Assembly (NCBI GenBank): GCA_934091015.1
Contig: CAKOKM010000008.1
Coordinates: 1 to 45,128, forward strand
Length of the DNA: 45,128 nt
Source of the DNA: an uncultured Bacilli bacterium
GTDB taxonomy: Bacteria > Bacillota_I > Bacilli_A > RF39 > UBA660
Direction: 5' to 3'
In this document: positions 1 to 8,748 of the stretch, piece by piece
How the letters are laid out: every line of letters starts with the position of its first letter
Position numbering within the stretch: position 1 is the stretch's first letter
The notes under the pieces: model-generated
Databases searched by the model: none
What the model was told of the DNA's origin: nothing
What the model saw: only the letters and a program-made list of their open reading frames with translations
Program-made: the position numbers and the translations under genes

Positions 1-20
1 ATATACAACAAATAAAAAAC

Positions 21-56
21 GCGCTAGCCCTTATACTAAAAGGATTAGCGCATTTT
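21..56 (+). terminator. Rho-independent terminator, possibly bidirectional
   Basis: A 12-bp stem (21-32 with 40-51, one G-T wobble and one A-C mismatch) has a 7-nt loop. It is preceded by an A-run and followed by ATTTTT, so it could stop transcription in both directions. It probably ends a gene lying left of the window. Confidence 0.75.
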
Positions 57-193
57 TGCTGTCAAACTCAAGATATAATATCTAAATTTATAAAGGCTAT
101 TTTTATTAATATATTTACGTTTTATTTACATTTAACATTATTATTTTAGAAAAGTTTATTAATTTATTCTTAGATTATATTTAGGTTTGTGCC

Positions 194-222
194 TTGATTA
201 TAGTATTTTTGTGTAATATAAT
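194..222 (+). promoter_or_regulatory. Sigma-A-type promoter for gltX
   Basis: TTGATT (194-199) and TATAAT (217-222) are separated by exactly 17 bp. The start codon lies 30 bp downstream of the -10 box, behind an AGGAGG ribosome site at 239-244. No T-box leader is visible, so ordinary promoter control is the simplest reading. Confidence 0.65.
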
Positions 223-252
223 TAACTTGTTTAATTAAGGAGGAATTGTATT

Positions 253-1887
253 ATGGATTATAGAAAACTTGCTGAATTATTATATCCTGATGTTAATTTA
301 ACTATTGAAGATTTAGAAAAAAGATATCCTAAAAGAAATTTAGATGAAAAAGCTGAAGTATGTAGATTTGCTCCAAGTCCAACTGGAAGAATGCATATGG
401 GAAATTTATTTGCTTCATTTGTACCAGAAAGATTTGCTCATCAAACTAATGGAGTATTTATATTAAGAATAGAAGATACTGATGATAAACGTGCTATTGA
501 TGATGGAGTTAATTTAATTATAAGTGATTTAAAAGAATATAATTATAGAGTTGATGAAGGACCTATTAATGATGGGAAATATGGACCTTATATTCAAAGT
601 CAGAGAAAAGAAATTTATCATACTGTAGCTAAATATTTGGTTTCTATTGGAAGGGCTTATCCTTGTTTTTGTTCTGAGGATTATTTAAGTCATATGAGAG
701 AAGAACAAGAAGCTTGTAAAGATAGAATTGGTTATTATGGAAAATATGCTAAGTGTCGTAATTTAAGTTATGATGAAGTGAAGAAACATATTGATAATGG
801 TGATAAATGGGTGCTTAGGTTAAAATCTATGGGTGATTTTAATAAGAAATTTACTTTTAAAGATTTGATTAAAGGTACTATTGAATTACCAGAAAATGAT
901 TTAGATCAAGTATTAATTAAATCTGATGGAGTTCCACCTTATGCTTTTGCTCATGTTTGTGATGATCATTTTATGAGAGTTACAACTGTTACAAGAGATG
1001 ATTCTTATATTTCATCTGTACCTTATCATTTAGAATTATGGAAAGCATGTGGATTTGATGCTCCTAAGTTTGCTCACTTGTTACCATTAAATAAAAAAGA
1101 TGGGGATACTGTTAGAAAGCTTAGTAAAAGAAAAGATCCTGAAGCAGCTGTTGCCTTTTATCATGAAAGAGGTATTCCAGTTGAAGCTGTTAAACTATAT
1201 TTTGCTACTTTATTAAATTCTAATTTTGATGGATGGTTTATGCAAAATCAAGATAAGAATTACAATGATTTTATGTTTACATTTAATAAGATGTGTACAA
1301 GTGGAGGATCTTTATTTGATATTGAAAAGTTAATTAATATATCTAAAAATTATTTAAGTAAATTAAGTGCGAAAGAGGTATTTGATAATTTAGATAATTG
1401 GTCTAAAGAATTTGATAAAGATTTTAATGAATTAATTAATAAATATAAAGAATATACAATTAATATTTTAAATATTGAGAGAGAACAAAAGAAACCAAGA
1501 AAAGATTTTGCTTGTTATAGTGAAATAAAAGATAATATTTGGTATATGTATGATGAATTATTTGATTCAAGTATGGTTAAGTTTGAGGTTAAAAACGTAG
1601 ATGAAATTGGTGATATTTTAAACTTTTATGCTAATAAATACTATGATGAAAATGATTCGAAGGAAGAATGGTTTAATAAAATTAAATTATTATGTGATGA
1701 ATTTGGTTATGTAACTGATATGAAAGCATATAAAGAAAATCCAGATGCATATAAGGGAAGTATAGCTGATATATCAAATATTATAAGAGTAGCATTAACT
1801 ACTAAAACAACTACACCTGATTTATATGAAATAATGAAATTATTAGGTAAAGATAGAGTTATGAAGAGATTAAACAATCTAAAATAG
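253..1887 (+). CDS. gltX: Glutamate--tRNA ligase
   Basis: Class I aminoacyl-tRNA synthetase that charges tRNA-Glu (or acts non-discriminatingly on tRNA-Gln) in the cytosol. The Rossmann HIGH motif appears as HMGN at residues 48-51, after the PSPTG lead-in. The family motif RIEDTD follows at about 72-77. The KMSKS loop appears as KLSKR at 289-293, followed by KDPEA. At 544 residues it is longer than typical GluRS (about 470-490). The extra length is in the C-terminal anticodon-binding half, which is hard to align by eye. The start is supported by AGGAGG 8 bp upstream and a good promoter. A terminator hairpin overlaps the stop codon, so it is probably monocistronic. Glutamate rather than glutamine specificity is inferred from the motifs. 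Confidence 0.93.
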   Translation: MDYRKLAELLYPDVNLTIEDLEKRYPKRNLDEKAEVCRFAPSPTGRMHMGNLFASFVPERFAHQTNGVFILRIEDTDDKRAIDDGVNLIISDLKEYNYRVDEGPINDGKYGPYIQSQRKEIYHTVAKYLVSIGRAYPCFCSEDYLSHMREEQEACKDRIGYYGKYAKCRNLSYDEVKKHIDNGDKWVLRLKSMGDFNKKFTFKDLIKGTIELPENDLDQVLIKSDGVPPYAFAHVCDDHFMRVTTVTRDDSYISSVPYHLELWKACGFDAPKFAHLLPLNKKDGDTVRKLSKRKDPEAAVAFYHERGIPVEAVKLYFATLLNSNFDGWFMQNQDKNYNDFMFTFNKMCTSGGSLFDIEKLINISKNYLSKLSAKEVFDNLDNWSKEFDKDFNELINKYKEYTINILNIEREQKKPRKDFACYSEIKDNIWYMYDELFDSSMVKFEVKNVDEIGDILNFYANKYYDENDSKEEWFNKIKLLCDEFGYVTDMKAYKENPDAYKGSIADISNIIRVALTTKTTTPDLYEIMKLLGKDRVMKRLNNLK

Positions 1888-1897
1888 GTTGTTTTTC
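1873..1897 (+). terminator. Terminator overlapping the gltX stop
   Basis: A 9-bp stem (1873-1881 with 1885-1893, one G-T wobble) has a tight 3-nt loop and is followed by a T-rich tail. It embeds the TAG stop of gltX. Confidence 0.6.
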
Positions 1898-1908
1898 TTT
1901 TGATGTAA

Positions 1909-1988
1909 TAGTGAACAATTTTTAAGATTTATGTAAAATTGTTCAGTCAAGTGAACAAAAAAGTTTACTTTTGCAAAATTGTTCACTA
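1909..1988 (+). repeat. Four-armed inverted-repeat array upstream of pcrA
   Basis: A perfect 14-bp inverted repeat (1909-1922 and 1975-1988) encloses two more arms: AAAATTGTTCA at 1935-1945 and TGAACAA at 1952-1958. The inner pair also forms its own palindrome (TTGTTCA-6 nt-TGAACAA, 1939-1958). Each TGAACA arm can pair with more than one TGTTCA arm, so alternative cruciforms or hairpins exclude one another. The array lies upstream of the likely pcrA promoter, which suggests a DNA-level operator rather than a leader RNA. Function unknown. Confidence 0.6.
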
Positions 1989-2020
1989 TAAAATTTTTTC
2001 TTAAATCCTTATTTGTTCGA

Positions 2021-2049
2021 TAGACACAAAATTTAATATTTGTTAAAAT
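2021..2049 (+). promoter_or_regulatory. Extended -10 promoter for pcrA
   Basis: TAGACA (2021-2026), 17 bp, then TAAAAT (2044-2049), with TG at 2041-2042 forming an extended -10. The ribosome site GGAGG is at 2069-2073. Confidence 0.5.
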
Positions 2050-2080
2050 TGATGTTAGTGAAAATACTGGAGGTATAATG

Positions 2081-4159
2081 ATGGATGATTTACTAAAAAA
2101 TTTAAATGATGAACAAATAGAGGCTGTTAAACATAATGAAGGGCCTTGCTTAGTACTTGCTGGGGCAGGATCTGGTAAGACAAAAGTTTTAACTAATCGT
2201 ATTGCTTATTTAATAGAAAATGGTGTAGGAGATTATAATATTTTAGCGATTACATTTACAAATAAGGCTGCAAAAGAAATGAGAGATAGGGTATATAACT
2301 TAGTTGGAGATGTTTCTTCTTTTATTGGAACTTTTCACTCATTAGGATTAAGAATTATTAGAGAAAATTGTGGATATTTAAATTTACCTTCTAATTTTAG
2401 TATTATTGATAGTGATGATGTCTTAACAGTTATTAAGAAGATTCTTAAAGATATGAATTTAGATACAAAACAATATAGTCCTTCTTATATTAGAAATAGA
2501 ATATCTTTTATTAAGAATCAAATGCTAAGTGATATGGACCTTGATAAGTTTTTTAATACCCCAATAGATAAAATAGTTGTAGATGTTTATTATAAATATA
2601 ACGAAAGACTTATTGCTAGTGCAGCAGTTGATTTTGATGATTTATTATTAATGCCTGTTAGGTTATTTGAACATAATAAAGAGATACTTGAACATTATCA
2701 AGAAAGATATAAATATATTTTAATAGATGAATATCAGGATACGAATCCGGTTCAGTATAAGTTATCTAAATTGCTTGCAAGTAAATATAAAAATATATTT
2801 GTTGTTGGTGATATGAATCAAAGTATTTATGCATTTAGACAGGCTGATTATCATAACATAGTTAATTTTGAAAAAGATTATGCTAATGCGAAAACAATTA
2901 AGTTAGAGCATAATTATAGAAGTACTAATAATATTTTAAATGCGGCTAATGATGTAATAAGTCATAATAAAGAAAGAAAGGACTTAAGGTTATATTCTGA
3001 TAAAGGGGATGGACCTAAAATTACTTATTTAAGAAGTTATGATGAAAAGCATGAAATATCTTTAGTTATAGATGAAATTAATAAATTATATTTAGATGGT
3101 TATGAACCTAAAGATGTAGCTATACTATATAGAACTAATGCTCAATCAAGGGCAATTGAAGAGGTATTTGCTTCTAAGGGTATTCCTTATAAAATTTATG
3201 GAAGTTATTATTTCTATAATAGAAAAGAAATTAAAGATCTAATATCTTATTTAAAGTTAATTTATAATGATAAAGATGAAATAAGCTTAAGAAGAATTAT
3301 TAATGTTCCAAAAAGAGGTATTGGAGATAGTGCTATTAAAGATATTGAACTTAGAGCTAATTTAAATCAGTGTAGTATGTATGATGCACTTGAAAGTAAG
3401 AAAGAATTGGAGTTTAAAGATATAATTGAATCTATTAAGAAATCTAGTGAAAGTTTATCATTAACTGAATTAATTGATGAAGTTCTTGATAAGTCAGGGA
3501 TGAAGAAAGAATTAGAGAGTAGTCATTTAATTGAAGATGAAACTAGATTAGAAAACTTAATGGAATTTAAAAGTATAACTGCTTCTTATGAAGAGAGAAC
3601 AGGTTCTGTTAATTTAGGAGACTTCTTAGAAGAGATATCTTTAGTTTCTGATCAAGCAAATCATACGGAAGATGGTAATGTAGTTACTTTAATGACTTTA
3701 CATAGTGCGAAGGGACTTGAATTTCCAGTTGTGTTTATGGTTGGAATGGAAGAGGGTATTTTTCCTCATAATATGTCTATTATGGAAGATAATATTGAAG
3801 AAGAAAGAAGACTTTGTTATGTAGGAATAACTAGAGCAAAAGAAAAACTTTATTTAACAAACGCTAAGAGAAGAATGCTTTATGGTAAAGATCAAATGAA
3901 TGTACCTTCTAGATTTATTGCAGAAATTAAAGATGATTTACTGGAAAAGAATGAAATTAATAAAGAAGAAAAGATTATTAAAAAGGGTGAAATGTATACT
4001 AAAGATAATAGTGATATTGTTAAAGGTAGTATTATTGATCACACTGAATATGGACTTGGTGCTGTAATTGATGTTAGTGGTAGCTTAATAACTGTAGCAT
4101 TTAAGTGTGGTGTTAAAAAATTAATGAAGAATCATAAAAGTATTACGAAAGTTAGCTAA
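2081..4159 (+). CDS. pcrA: ATP-dependent DNA helicase PcrA (UvrD/Rep family)
   Basis: Superfamily 1A 3'-5' helicase for replication restart, nucleotide excision repair and removal of roadblocks. Motifs appear in family order: a Q-motif near the N-terminus (LNDEQIEAV), Walker A AGAGSGKT, motif Ia TFTNKAAKEM, motif II DEYQDTN, motif III GDMNQSIYAFR, motif IV EHNYRST, motif V TLHSAKGLEFP and motif VI GITRAKEKL. The C-terminal 50 residues look like the Tudor-like RNA-polymerase-binding domain of PcrA (HTEYGLGAVI). Two adjacent ATGs exist. GGAGG lies 4 nt before 2078 but 7 nt before 2081, so 2081 is preferred. ligA follows after a terminator, the usual pcrA-ligA order in Bacillota. Confidence 0.95.
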   Translation: MDDLLKNLNDEQIEAVKHNEGPCLVLAGAGSGKTKVLTNRIAYLIENGVGDYNILAITFTNKAAKEMRDRVYNLVGDVSSFIGTFHSLGLRIIRENCGYLNLPSNFSIIDSDDVLTVIKKILKDMNLDTKQYSPSYIRNRISFIKNQMLSDMDLDKFFNTPIDKIVVDVYYKYNERLIASAAVDFDDLLLMPVRLFEHNKEILEHYQERYKYILIDEYQDTNPVQYKLSKLLASKYKNIFVVGDMNQSIYAFRQADYHNIVNFEKDYANAKTIKLEHNYRSTNNILNAANDVISHNKERKDLRLYSDKGDGPKITYLRSYDEKHEISLVIDEINKLYLDGYEPKDVAILYRTNAQSRAIEEVFASKGIPYKIYGSYYFYNRKEIKDLISYLKLIYNDKDEISLRRIINVPKRGIGDSAIKDIELRANLNQCSMYDALESKKELEFKDIIESIKKSSESLSLTELIDEVLDKSGMKKELESSHLIEDETRLENLMEFKSITASYEERTGSVNLGDFLEEISLVSDQANHTEDGNVVTLMTLHSAKGLEFPVVFMVGMEEGIFPHNMSIMEDNIEEERRLCYVGITRAKEKLYLTNAKRRMLYGKDQMNVPSRFIAEIKDDLLEKNEINKEEKIIKKGEMYTKDNSDIVKGSIIDHTEYGLGAVIDVSGSLITVAFKCGVKKLMKNHKSITKVS

Positions 4160-4179
4160 ATTTGTAGTTAACTTTTTTT
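4151..4179 (+). terminator. Terminator after pcrA
   Basis: A 7-bp stem (4151-4157 with 4166-4172, one G-T pair) overlaps the pcrA stop codon and is followed by seven T residues. Confidence 0.65.
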
Positions 4180-4198
4180 ATTATTTTTGAAGATATTT

Positions 4199-4207
4199 TG
4201 TTATAAT
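4199..4207 (+). promoter_or_regulatory. Extended -10 element for ligA
   Basis: TGTTATAAT is a consensus extended -10 (TG at 4199-4200, TATAAT at 4202-4207). No good -35 is present, which is normal for TGn promoters. With the ATG at 4224 the leader would be only about 10 nt. Confidence 0.4.
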
Positions 4208-4223
4208 ATTTATGAGGTTAATT

Positions 4224-6197
4224 ATGAAAGAAAGATATGATGAATTAATTAAATTAATAGAAAAAGCTAATTATGATTATTATACTTTAGATAATCCGAC
4301 AGTTACGGATAGAGAGTATGATAACTGGATGAGTGAACTTTTGGATATTGAAGAAAGACATCCGGAAATTAAAAGAAAAGATTCTCCTAGTGAAAAAATT
4401 GGTGGAGAAGTAATTAGTGAGTTTAAAAAGGTTGAACATAAAATTGGAATGTTTTCTATTTCTGATGTTTTTAATGAGTCTGAGATAGTGGCATTTGATG
4501 AAAGAATTAGAAAGGAATTTCCTAATCCAAGTTATGTTTGCGAACTTAAAATAGATGGGTTAGCTGTATCACTTCAATATGAAAAGGGAATACTTAAAAG
4601 AGCAGCTACACGTGGAAATGGATTAGTTGGTGAAGATATTACGCATAATGTAAAAACGATTGGAACTATTCCTTTAAGATTAAATAAACCGGTTGATATA
4701 GAAGTCCGTGGGGAAATATATATGCCTCTTAAAGCGTTTAATGAACTTAATGAGAAGAGATTAGAAAATGGGGAGCCTATTTTTCAAAATCCGAGAAATG
4801 CGGCAGCTGGATCTATTAGACAACTTGATAGTAGTGTTGCTAAATCAAGAAAGTTAGATGCATTTTTATATCATGTTCCGGAAACAGATAAGAAGACTCA
4901 TTATGAAGCTCTTATGGAATTAAAAGACTTAGGGTTTATTGTTAATCCAAATATTAGATTAGTTAAAAATATAGATGAAATATTAGATTATATTAACGAA
5001 TGGACTGCAAGAAGGGAAGAACTTCCTTATGATATTGATGGAATTGTTATAAAAGTAAACGATATTCATATGCAAAGGGAACTTGGTTTTACAGCTAAAT
5101 ATCCAAGATGGGTAATTGCTTATAAGTTTCCAGCCGAAGATGTTAAGACAAGATTAACTGATATAGTATGCACGGTTGGTAGAACTGGTCAAATAACACC
5201 GAATGCAGTTTTTGATCCGGTTAAGGTTATGGGTTCTACAATAAGGAGAGCAACTTTACATAATGGTGATTATATAAATTCTAAAAATTTAAAAATTGGA
5301 GATAATATATTTGTTCATAAAGCGGGGGATGTTATTCCAGAAGTTGTGGGACCATGCTTAGAAGATAGAACAGGTAATGAGAGAGAATTTGTAATGCCTG
5401 ATAAATGTCCAATATGTGGAGTAAGTCTTGTTTTAACTGATTCTGGTATTGATTTAAAATGTCCAAATGATTTATGTCCTGCTAGAAACATCGAATCTTT
5501 AATTCATTTTTGTGATAGAAAAGCGATGAATATTGAAGGCTTGGGTGAAAGAATTATAGAAGACTTCTATAACATGAAATTTATAACTAATATAATTGAT
5601 ATATATAATATTAAGGATCGTAAAGAAGAATTAATTGAACTTGAGGGATTTGGAGATAAAAGTGTTAATAAACTTTTAGATAATATTGAAAAGTCAAAGG
5701 AGAATTCTTTAGAAAAACTATTATTTGCTATTGGTATTAGTGGTATTGGAGAAAAAAATGCGAAGATTCTTGCAAAGAAATTTATGAATATAGATAATTT
5801 AATGAACGCTAGTTTAGAGGATTTAACTAATATTTCGGATGTTGGTCCGATACTAGCAAACAGTATTTATAATTTCTTTAGAGACGAAGATAATATTAAA
5901 CTTATTAATGATTTAAAAAATATTGGAATGAATATGAATTATTTGGGGGCTCAAATTAAAGAAAACGAAGAATTATTAAATAAGAGAATTGTAGTAACTG
6001 GTACTTTAAAGAAGTATACAAGAGATGAAATTCAAAATTTAATTGAGTTAAATGGTGGATTATGGTCGACTTCTGTAACTAAAAAGACTTATGCAGTTAT
6101 TGTGGGGGAAAATCCTGGATCTAAATATGATAAAGCAAAGGAATTAAATATTCCAATTTGGACAGAAGAAGATTTTGATAAAGTAATAAATTCTTAG
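4224..6197 (+). CDS. ligA: NAD+-dependent DNA ligase
   Basis: Seals nicks in replication and repair using NAD+. An N-terminal Ia domain (YDYYTLDNPTVTDREYD) binds NMN. The adenylation domain carries the nucleophilic lysine in LKIDG (K109 from this start). OB fold, four-cysteine zinc finger (CPIC...CPNDLC), helix-hairpin-helix repeats and a C-terminal BRCT domain (about 585-657) follow in the standard order. Length is normal for LigA. An upstream ATG at 4212 is unlikely: the sequence just after it, GAGG at 4214-4217, is the ribosome site for the ATG at 4224 with 6-nt spacing. Confidence 0.95.
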   Translation: MKERYDELIKLIEKANYDYYTLDNPTVTDREYDNWMSELLDIEERHPEIKRKDSPSEKIGGEVISEFKKVEHKIGMFSISDVFNESEIVAFDERIRKEFPNPSYVCELKIDGLAVSLQYEKGILKRAATRGNGLVGEDITHNVKTIGTIPLRLNKPVDIEVRGEIYMPLKAFNELNEKRLENGEPIFQNPRNAAAGSIRQLDSSVAKSRKLDAFLYHVPETDKKTHYEALMELKDLGFIVNPNIRLVKNIDEILDYINEWTARREELPYDIDGIVIKVNDIHMQRELGFTAKYPRWVIAYKFPAEDVKTRLTDIVCTVGRTGQITPNAVFDPVKVMGSTIRRATLHNGDYINSKNLKIGDNIFVHKAGDVIPEVVGPCLEDRTGNEREFVMPDKCPICGVSLVLTDSGIDLKCPNDLCPARNIESLIHFCDRKAMNIEGLGERIIEDFYNMKFITNIIDIYNIKDRKEELIELEGFGDKSVNKLLDNIEKSKENSLEKLLFAIGISGIGEKNAKILAKKFMNIDNLMNASLEDLTNISDVGPILANSIYNFFRDEDNIKLINDLKNIGMNMNYLGAQIKENEELLNKRIVVTGTLKKYTRDEIQNLIELNGGLWSTSVTKKTYAVIVGENPGSKYDKAKELNIPIWTEEDFDKVINS

Positions 6198-6234
6198 TAA
6201 ATTATGTAAACTGGAAATAAGTAATAAGATATAG

Positions 6235-6240
6235 TATAAT
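6235..6240 (+). promoter_or_regulatory. -10 element before the small membrane protein gene
   Basis: TATAAT at 6235-6240 has a weak -35 (TGGAAA, 6212-6217) 17 bp upstream. It overlaps the upstream ATG at 6239, which argues that translation starts at 6257. Confidence 0.4.
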
Positions 6241-6256
6241 GATTTCGAGGTGTTAT

Positions 6257-6727
6257 ATGAATAATATAAAAAAGTTTTATAAAAATAACCGTATTTATTG
6301 CATTTTAATGGGAGTAAGTATATTTTGTCTTGCTTTAATTGCAGTGCTAGGTATAATTTATTTTGTTAATCAAACAAAAAATGATAAATATGGAGACCGT
6401 TTAAATGGAATTGAATCTGTTCAAATTACAGATGATCATATAAATGAAATGGTAAGCGAAGTCGAGAAGAATGAGCTTGTTGAAAAAGCATCTATCTCTG
6501 TTAAAGGAAAAATAGTTTACATAACAGTAACTCTTAAAGATGGAAAAAGACAAGATGCAGAAGGAATTGCTGTTAAAGCTCTAAGTGGACTTACTGAGGA
6601 TGAAAAAGCATTTTATGATGTTAGTTTTGCTTTTACTAAAAATGAAGATGAGACATTTCCAATTTTAGGTTATAAAAAGAGTGATGCAACCATTATTTCT
6701 TGGTCAAAAGTTAGTGGTGAAGAATAA
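6257..6727 (+). CDS. Small membrane-anchored protein of unknown function
   Basis: I do not recognise the family. From the ATG at 6257 the protein has 156 residues: a short basic N-terminus, one membrane helix at about 12-37, and an extracytoplasmic domain of about 115 residues with alternating strand-like (KASISVKGKIVYITVTL) and helical stretches. It has no cysteines outside the membrane part. An ATG at 6239 lies inside the -10 box, while GAGG at 6247-6250 is 6 nt before 6257. Its stop overlaps the next start as TAATG at 6725-6729. It is therefore probably translationally coupled to the GGDEF receptor and may act with it. Confidence 0.75.
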   Translation: MNNIKKFYKNNRIYCILMGVSIFCLALIAVLGIIYFVNQTKNDKYGDRLNGIESVQITDDHINEMVSEVEKNELVEKASISVKGKIVYITVTLKDGKRQDAEGIAVKALSGLTEDEKAFYDVSFAFTKNEDETFPILGYKKSDATIISWSKVSGEE

Positions 6728-8748
6728 TGAAAAAAGTTAAAAAAATTGTTATTCCAATAATTATTGCAATTGTTTTGCTTTCCAGTTCAATATTTGTATA
6801 TTTTAATTACTTTTATGATTCTAATAAGCTTAGCATTAGGGAAAAAGAATGGATTAATAGTAATGCAAATAGGGTTATTTCATTTGGAATACCAACTAAT
6901 TTAAATAATTTTAGTAAAAGTGGAACAGGTATTTTTTATGATTTTACTAAAGATTTAGCAGATGAATATAAATTAAAAATAAATGATAATAATTATACAA
7001 GTTTTGATAATTCTCTAGGTTTTTATTTAACTAGTGTACAAAATGATAATGATTTATTATTTTATAAAGATTTTTATGTATTAGTAAGTAAAGATGATAA
7101 AGTTGTTACTGATATGAATCAAGTTAGAGATGCTAAAATTGGTACTATTAATGATTATTCATCATTTTTAACTAGTAATACTTCTTTTGCTGGAACTATA
7201 AGTATTGCTACGAATAAAGAAAATTTGTTAAAGGATTTTGAAACAAATTATGATTATATATTTGTTCCATTAAATGAATATTTAGATGAAATAGTAAGTA
7301 ATAATTATAAAGTAGTTTATCAATTTGAAAATATTCCTATTTATTATTATTTACATTTAGGAACTGATACAACTTTTAATAGTGTTATTCAAAAATTTTA
7401 TAATGAATGGAAGAATAATTCCTTAGATGATTATTACTATAAGCATTTATTTAATTTATACAAAACAGAATTAACTTTGACTGATTTAGAAATTGATTCT
7501 TTTAATAAAAATGTTTATAGTTTCGGATTTGTTACTAAATCACCTTATATTTCAGGGAATAGTTCTAAAATAGGTGGTATAGTAGCTGAATATTTAAAAG
7601 AATTTAGTAAACTTACGAATGTTGAATTTAAATATGTTGCTTATAAAAATAATAGTGATTTAGAAAAAGCGTATAATAATCAAAAAATTGATTTATTATT
7701 TAATGATACTACAAATTATGAGAACACTTTAAAGACAAATATTAATGAAAAAATTGCTATTATTTCAAATAATAAGAATAGTGATTTTTATGCTAATTTA
7801 AATATGATTAATGCTAAAAATGTATGCGTTATTGAAAATAGTAATTTATATGGTTATTTAAGTGGCTTTAGTAATATAAAATTAGAAAAAGTTAAGAATG
7901 AACAAAAACTTATAAATTGTTTAAAGAAGAATAAATTAGTTGCAATTGATGAATATACTTTAAATTATTATAGTAATGATTTATTAAATGACTATCATGT
8001 GGTTTATAGTGGATATAATACAAATAATTTTAGTTTTAAATATAAGAGTAATAATGATGCTTTTTATAAAGTGTTTAATAATTATATAAATACTTTAGGA
8101 AATAAAGAAATGATGGTTAGAGGTTTGACTTCTTATGTGAAAATGTCTAATGTTTCTAATATTGTTATTTTAGTGGCTAAATACATTTTAATTATAAGTG
8201 GGGTTAGTATATTGGTTGCTGGTATAGTTGTTTATTCAAAGAAAAAAGTTAAATTAAATACTAGAATTAGTAAAGATGAAAAGTTGAAATTTGTTGATAT
8301 GATGACTTCTTTAAAAAATAGAAATTATTTAAATGATAGAATTGAAATTTGGAATCAGAACACAATATATCCTCAAGCTATTATTGTTATTGATTTAAAT
8401 AATGTTAAATATTTGAATGATACATTTGGTCATGAAGAAGGAGATAAGCAAATCATGGCTGCAGCTAATGTTTTACATCAAAATCAATTAGATAACACTG
8501 AAATTATGAGAACTGATGGAAATGAATTTATGATTTATTTAGTTGGTTATAATGAAAAACAAGTTGTAAATTATATTAAAAAGTTGGTTAAAGAATTTGG
8601 CAATTTACCTTATGATTATGGCGCTGCTATTGGATTTAGTATGATTGTTGATGATTTAAAATTAATTGATGACGCAATTAATGAGGCTTCTTTGTTAATG
8701 AGAGAAAATAAGGAAACTGAATATAATGAAAATGAAAAACAAGATTAA
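6727..8748 (+). CDS. Receptor with two periplasmic-binding-like domains, TM helix and degenerate GGDEF
   Basis: N-terminal membrane helix (about 7-29), then two tandem regions of about 220 residues resembling family 3 solute-binding proteins (each begins with an L-T-x-x-E-like helix and an ISFGI/YSFGF strand). A second membrane helix (about 478-502) and a cytoplasmic GGDEF domain (about 515-665) follow. The GGDEF domain keeps DLNNVKYLNDTFGHEEGD, with metal- and nucleotide-contacting residues. Its signature is DGNEF (597-601) instead of GG[DE]EF, and no RxxD inhibitory site precedes it. It may sense an extracellular amino acid or peptide and make, or only bind, a cyclic dinucleotide. Loss of the first Gly and the acidic third position makes activity doubtful. 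The start overlaps the preceding stop, and the end overlaps the next gene. Confidence 0.85.
   Translation: MKKVKKIVIPIIIAIVLLSSSIFVYFNYFYDSNKLSIREKEWINSNANRVISFGIPTNLNNFSKSGTGIFYDFTKDLADEYKLKINDNNYTSFDNSLGFYLTSVQNDNDLLFYKDFYVLVSKDDKVVTDMNQVRDAKIGTINDYSSFLTSNTSFAGTISIATNKENLLKDFETNYDYIFVPLNEYLDEIVSNNYKVVYQFENIPIYYYLHLGTDTTFNSVIQKFYNEWKNNSLDDYYYKHLFNLYKTELTLTDLEIDSFNKNVYSFGFVTKSPYISGNSSKIGGIVAEYLKEFSKLTNVEFKYVAYKNNSDLEKAYNNQKIDLLFNDTTNYENTLKTNINEKIAIISNNKNSDFYANLNMINAKNVCVIENSNLYGYLSGFSNIKLEKVKNEQKLINCLKKNKLVAIDEYTLNYYSNDLLNDYHVVYSGYNTNNFSFKYKSNNDAFYKVFNNYINTLGNKEMMVRGLTSYVKMSNVSNIVILVAKYILIISGVSILVAGIVVYSKKKVKLNTRISKDEKLKFVDMMTSLKNRNYLNDRIEIWNQNTIYPQAIIVIDLNNVKYLNDTFGHEEGDKQIMAAANVLHQNQLDNTEIMRTDGNEFMIYLVGYNEKQVVNYIKKLVKEFGNLPYDYGAAIGFSMIVDDLKLIDDAINEASLLMRENKETEYNENEKQD

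Noticed and set aside
60..252. T-box leader ahead of gltX
   Set aside because: No T-box consensus (AGGGTGGNACCGCG) or terminator/antiterminator pair is present. The promoter lies 30 bp from the start codon, leaving no room.
1941..1956. LexA/SOS box upstream of pcrA
   Set aside because: The palindrome is GTTC-N8-GAAC, the reverse of the Bacillota GAAC-N4-GTTC box, and the neighbouring GAAC...GTTT pair is spaced by 6, not 4.
6239..6256. Upstream ATG of the small membrane protein
   Set aside because: It overlaps the TATAAT box, while GAGG fits the ATG at 6257.
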